DNA of 64,000 bases, from NCBI GenBank assembly GCA_054601695.1, contig BAAHQB010000023.1, forward strand, positions 744,001 through 808,000, in the 5' to 3' direction. Made by a program: the position numbers and the translations under genes. Positions 58,440 to 64,000 of this stretch are shown piece by piece (position 1 is the first letter of the stretch; each line of letters starts with the position of its first letter). Below the pieces are notes generated by a model, which saw nothing but the letters and a program-made list of their open reading frames with translations, had not been told where the DNA came from and ran no database searches. This stretch comes from Amorphochlora amoebiformis. Lineage: Eukaryota; Cercozoa; Chlorarachniophyceae.

Positions 58440-59522
58440 TATATATTACTTTTTTTTAGATACATATAAACACACATATATCGCGACGCATACGTGCTGT
58501 CTCTGAAACGCCAAGCTCTTATTGGTACTGCATCACACAGGTCGATGGATACGTCATCGGATCGTGCATCAAGCACATCCCGTTGGCCGGGCGCGACGTG
58601 ACAAACTTCATCCTTCAGTTCCTCCGTGACCGCGGGGAGAACATCCCGCCCGAGGACCAGCTCGGCGTGGCGCGTATCATTAAGGAGAAGTATTGCTACG
58701 TGTGCAAAGACCTTGTTGGCGAGTATGCGGCATACGATGCAGATAACCTAAAAGATCAGAAAAAATTCCGTCAGTACAAGCATCTCCACAAGAAGACTGG
58801 AAAGGTGCACAGCTATGATTAGTCACACTGAGATGATTCGGGATCTTATCAAAATTGCTTTCGCGCTCCTAACCCGGTATACTTAAATTTTGGTCAGACT
58901 TACACTGTCGACGTAGGATACGAGCGATTCCTCGGTCCCGAGATCTTTTTCACTCCGGAGATGTTCTCAGAGCAGTTCAGCACCCCCTTAGCTGAGGTTG
59001 TCGACTCGACTATCCTCAACTGTCCGATCGATACGATTCGCTCATTGTACAAGGTTTGGAACACTCACGTAGTGCTTCTATTATTCGCAAGAAATGACCG
59101 CATAACTCACGTCCATCTATCAGTACATCACTTTGTCCGGAGGTTCCACAATGTTCAAGAACTTCGCGCCGAGGCTCCAGAGAGACATCCGAGCCAAGAC
59201 AAAGGCTAGAGACGAAAAGCGTGAAAAATTGGCTAAGGGTGCCAAGCTGAAGAAGATGGAGGTTAAGGTCATTAAGCACAAGTGGCAACGATTTGCCGTA
59301 TGGTTTGGTGGAAGTATGCTTTCATCCCAGGTTTGTTATGTAGTTGAGTGTGTGGTCGAACCCAAAATCTCGCGTCATGCTAACATGTACTCATGTCTCT
59401 GTTTTTCCTACCTCCCTTTGCAGCCGGCTTTCCTCGGAAAGTTCCACACTAAGGCCCAATACGACGAAGAAGGACCTCGCATAGCACGTGCCTCTCGTGT
59501 GTTTAGCGATCTGGCAAGTTAA
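56301..59522 (+). CDS. ARP3: Actin-related protein 3 (Arp2/3 complex subunit)
   Basis: Eight exons: 56301-56322, 56486-56507, 56626-56911, 57055-57261, 58541-58804, 58898-59053, 59124-59330, 59424-59522. They total 1263 nt (420 aa plus TAA), close to the usual 418 aa of Arp3. It begins [20 protein letters not shown] (phosphate-1 loop, GTGYTK). It contains [74 protein letters not shown] (phosphate-2 loop), [40 protein letters not shown] and [10 protein letters not shown], all diagnostic for Arp3. As part of the seven-subunit Arp2/3 complex it nucleates branched actin filaments. Exons are much longer than in the neighbours and most introns are 70-160 bp without repeats; only the 57262-58540 intron is packed with (TA)n. 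Confidence 0.98.
57350..58470. repeat. (TA)n-rich intron of ARP3
   Basis: Long interrupted (TA)n with a (CA)n patch near 58005-58030. This is the only expanded intron of ARP3. No exon-junction copies were found in it. Confidence 0.8.
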
Positions 59523-60585
59523 ACATTCTCCTCTCGAGTTGAGACTGGGACTGCAGCCAGCCGAGTAGACGCCATATTACGGTCGATATTATAAAAAAAT
59601 CTGTTGACTAAGTGTCTGACTGAGGGTTTCGCCCGGTTGGCTAAGTTTTTGACCCATCACGGTTCAACATGAAGATTAACTGGGTTAACTGCGCACGTGA
59701 CTAGGTGAGACTAGTGATAATATCTAAAATTTTTACGTTTAGTTAAGCTAGGGACATAGTATATATTCCGGATATTATGCAAATTTTACTAGTTTTAACA
59801 GTAGATTCTAACCTTACTTTCTAGTCTTTAACCACCTAGTTAACCACTCGATTTATCAGAACCACTCGTTAACTATCTAGCTATCTACTAGATCTACTAC
59901 TATCGGATCTAGTCTAGCTAGTAGATATCTCTAGACATGATTGTTATTTGTTATACTAGATCTACTAGTAAATATACTAGATATACTAGAATATTCTAGT
60001 ATTATGTAATCGAGATCTACCTAGCTGTTCTAGTGTTAATATTCAAGATAATTATTGTTAAGTAGGTGGCAGTTTCTAAATCTATTGGTATTGTACTATA
60101 CATCGGATGCTGTACATATATATCTATAGATCATCTGATACAGGTCACTGATCTAGTTGATCTAGCTAGCTAGATGACTAGTATGATGATACTCTAGCTA
60201 GTCACTAGACTAAACACAAACTAACTACTAGTAGTATCGTCTAGATCAAAGTGCAGCAGTTATCGGACATTACCAATTTCTAGAATTTGTTCTAGTTGTT
60301 AGGTAACACAATAATTAGGAATTAATTTATATCCTTCGCGTACCAATCATGCTCTGGATGCCATCGCTCTATCTTCTCTATATCTCCTCTATACCTCCCC
60401 CTCGCTCTCCTCTTTTCTTCGTTTCTATCTCGCTCACGTGACTCACGTCCCCTCAGTACCTCCCCTAGCCCTCCTCCCTCTCGCCTCTCTTGCTCTCTCC
60501 CTCGCTCCTGTGCTCCATTGATTCTTTGTATTTCCGAAACTCCGTCTCAATATCCTAGATATCTCCTCTCCTCGTAGTCTTCCAT
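59523..60585. other. CTAG-rich spacer downstream of ARP3
   Basis: No gene seen. From about 59700 to 60300 it is dense in CTAG/TAGATC words (ACTAGATCTACTAGT, GCTAGCTAGATGACTAGT), then a CT-rich stretch (60360-60540). It resembles the spacers at 840-1400 and 33180-33560. Confidence 0.5.
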
Positions 60586-60587
60586 CT

Positions 60588-60600
60588 GAAAAAAAAAAAA
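60588..60600 (-). terminator. Pol III terminator (T12 on the minus strand)
   Basis: The minus strand reads TTTTTTTTTTTTC beginning about 3 nt after the tRNA-like 3' end, which fits RNA polymerase III termination. Confidence 0.6.
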
Positions 60601-60602
60601 GA

Positions 60603-60688
60603 TATCACCGGGAGGATTCGAACACTCCGGAGGCCTAAGCCCAGCGCGTCCTATAAAGGCGCCTCCTTAACCACTCGGACACGGTGAA
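60603..60688 (-). tRNA. Class-II tRNA-like gene, apparent anticodon UAU
   Basis: Minus strand: acceptor TTCACCG pairs with CGGTGAT (6 of 7), positions 8-9 are TG, the D arm is TCC-GAGTGGTTAA-GGA (as in Ser/Leu tRNAs), the anticodon stem is GCGCC/GACGC (one mismatch) and its loop is TTTATAG. A long variable arm GCTGGGCTTAGGCCTCC follows. The T arm GGAG(T)G-TTCGAAT-CCTCC has one bulged T. The long variable arm is Ser/Leu-type, yet positions 34-36 read TAT. CCA is not encoded, as expected. It could be a real isoacceptor with an odd anticodon or a decayed tRNA-Ser/Leu pseudogene; the intact A and B boxes and T12 favour transcription. Confidence 0.6.
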
Positions 60689-60765
60689 ACTGGACAATTG
60701 CCTATCTGTTTTGCCACACTTACATAGGAATCCCCGGGGGATCCCCCGTAGAATTAGGGAGACAT

Positions 60766-64000
<3,235 letters not shown>

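Noticed and set aside
58583-58822. Continuation of ARP3 exon 5 to the in-frame TAG at 58822
   Set aside because: Homology stops at KKTGK; GTGCAC is the donor and the next exon resumes at [11 protein letters not shown].

Overview
The window is nuclear DNA of a plastid-bearing eukaryote. Conserved proteins are cut into very short exons (mostly 20-130 nt). The exons are separated by introns made largely of simple sequence: (TA)n, (GA/CT)n and telomere-type (TTAGGG/CCCTAA)n. No bacterial-style operon is present. Nearly every long open frame here is a by-product of these repeats; the real genes were found by joining short exons whose splice phases and protein homology agree.

Layout: (1) 1-185 (+), the 3' end of an FLZ/FCS-like zinc-finger protein gene. 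(2) 186-1779, repeat-poor CTAG-rich spacer. (3) 2581-20083 (-), a plastid-type DnaJ (Hsp40) with J domain, Gly-rich linker, four CxxCxGxG zinc motifs and both C-terminal substrate domains, in about 24 exons; the 5' end may encode a signal peptide plus transit region. (4) 20084-20459, divergent promoter. (5) 20460-32387 (+), a complete 20-exon zinc-dependent (MDR, bacterial-type) L-threonine 3-dehydrogenase of 378 aa with a likely mitochondrial presequence. (6) 32388-33589, second CTAG-rich spacer between convergent genes. (7) 33590-56126 (-), one continuous chain of about 42 exons with compatible phases. It starts with a CNH (Vps39/Vps3/TGFBRAP1-type) domain and carries a VPS9 (Rab5-family GEF) domain near its 3' end, so it is possibly a novel CNH-VPS9 fusion. 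(8) 56127-56300, divergent promoter. (9) 56301-59522 (+), complete 8-exon ARP3 (420 aa). (10) 59523-60600, third CTAG-rich spacer. (11) 60603-60688 (-), a class-II tRNA-like gene with a pol III terminator. (12) about 60766-64000 (+), the 5' part of a gene encoding a basic coiled coil plus IQ motif, cut by the window end.

The most interesting signals are structural. First, introns of the four repeat-rich genes carry tandem, decaying copies of their own exon/intron junctions: donor copies lie downstream of the real donor and acceptor copies upstream of the real acceptor. Second, the simple repeats supply the splice signals themselves: GTATAT...TATATAG for (TA)n introns and GTAACCC...CCCTAG for telomere-repeat introns. 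Third, a 45-200 bp element recurs inside the telomere-type arrays, always co-oriented with the G-rich strand.

Expected roles: the DnaJ serves plastid Hsp70; TDH converts threonine to 2-amino-3-ketobutyrate in the mitochondrion; the CNH/VPS9 protein acts in endosomal Rab control; ARP3 nucleates branched actin. No functional link between these neighbours is evident beyond shared promoters.
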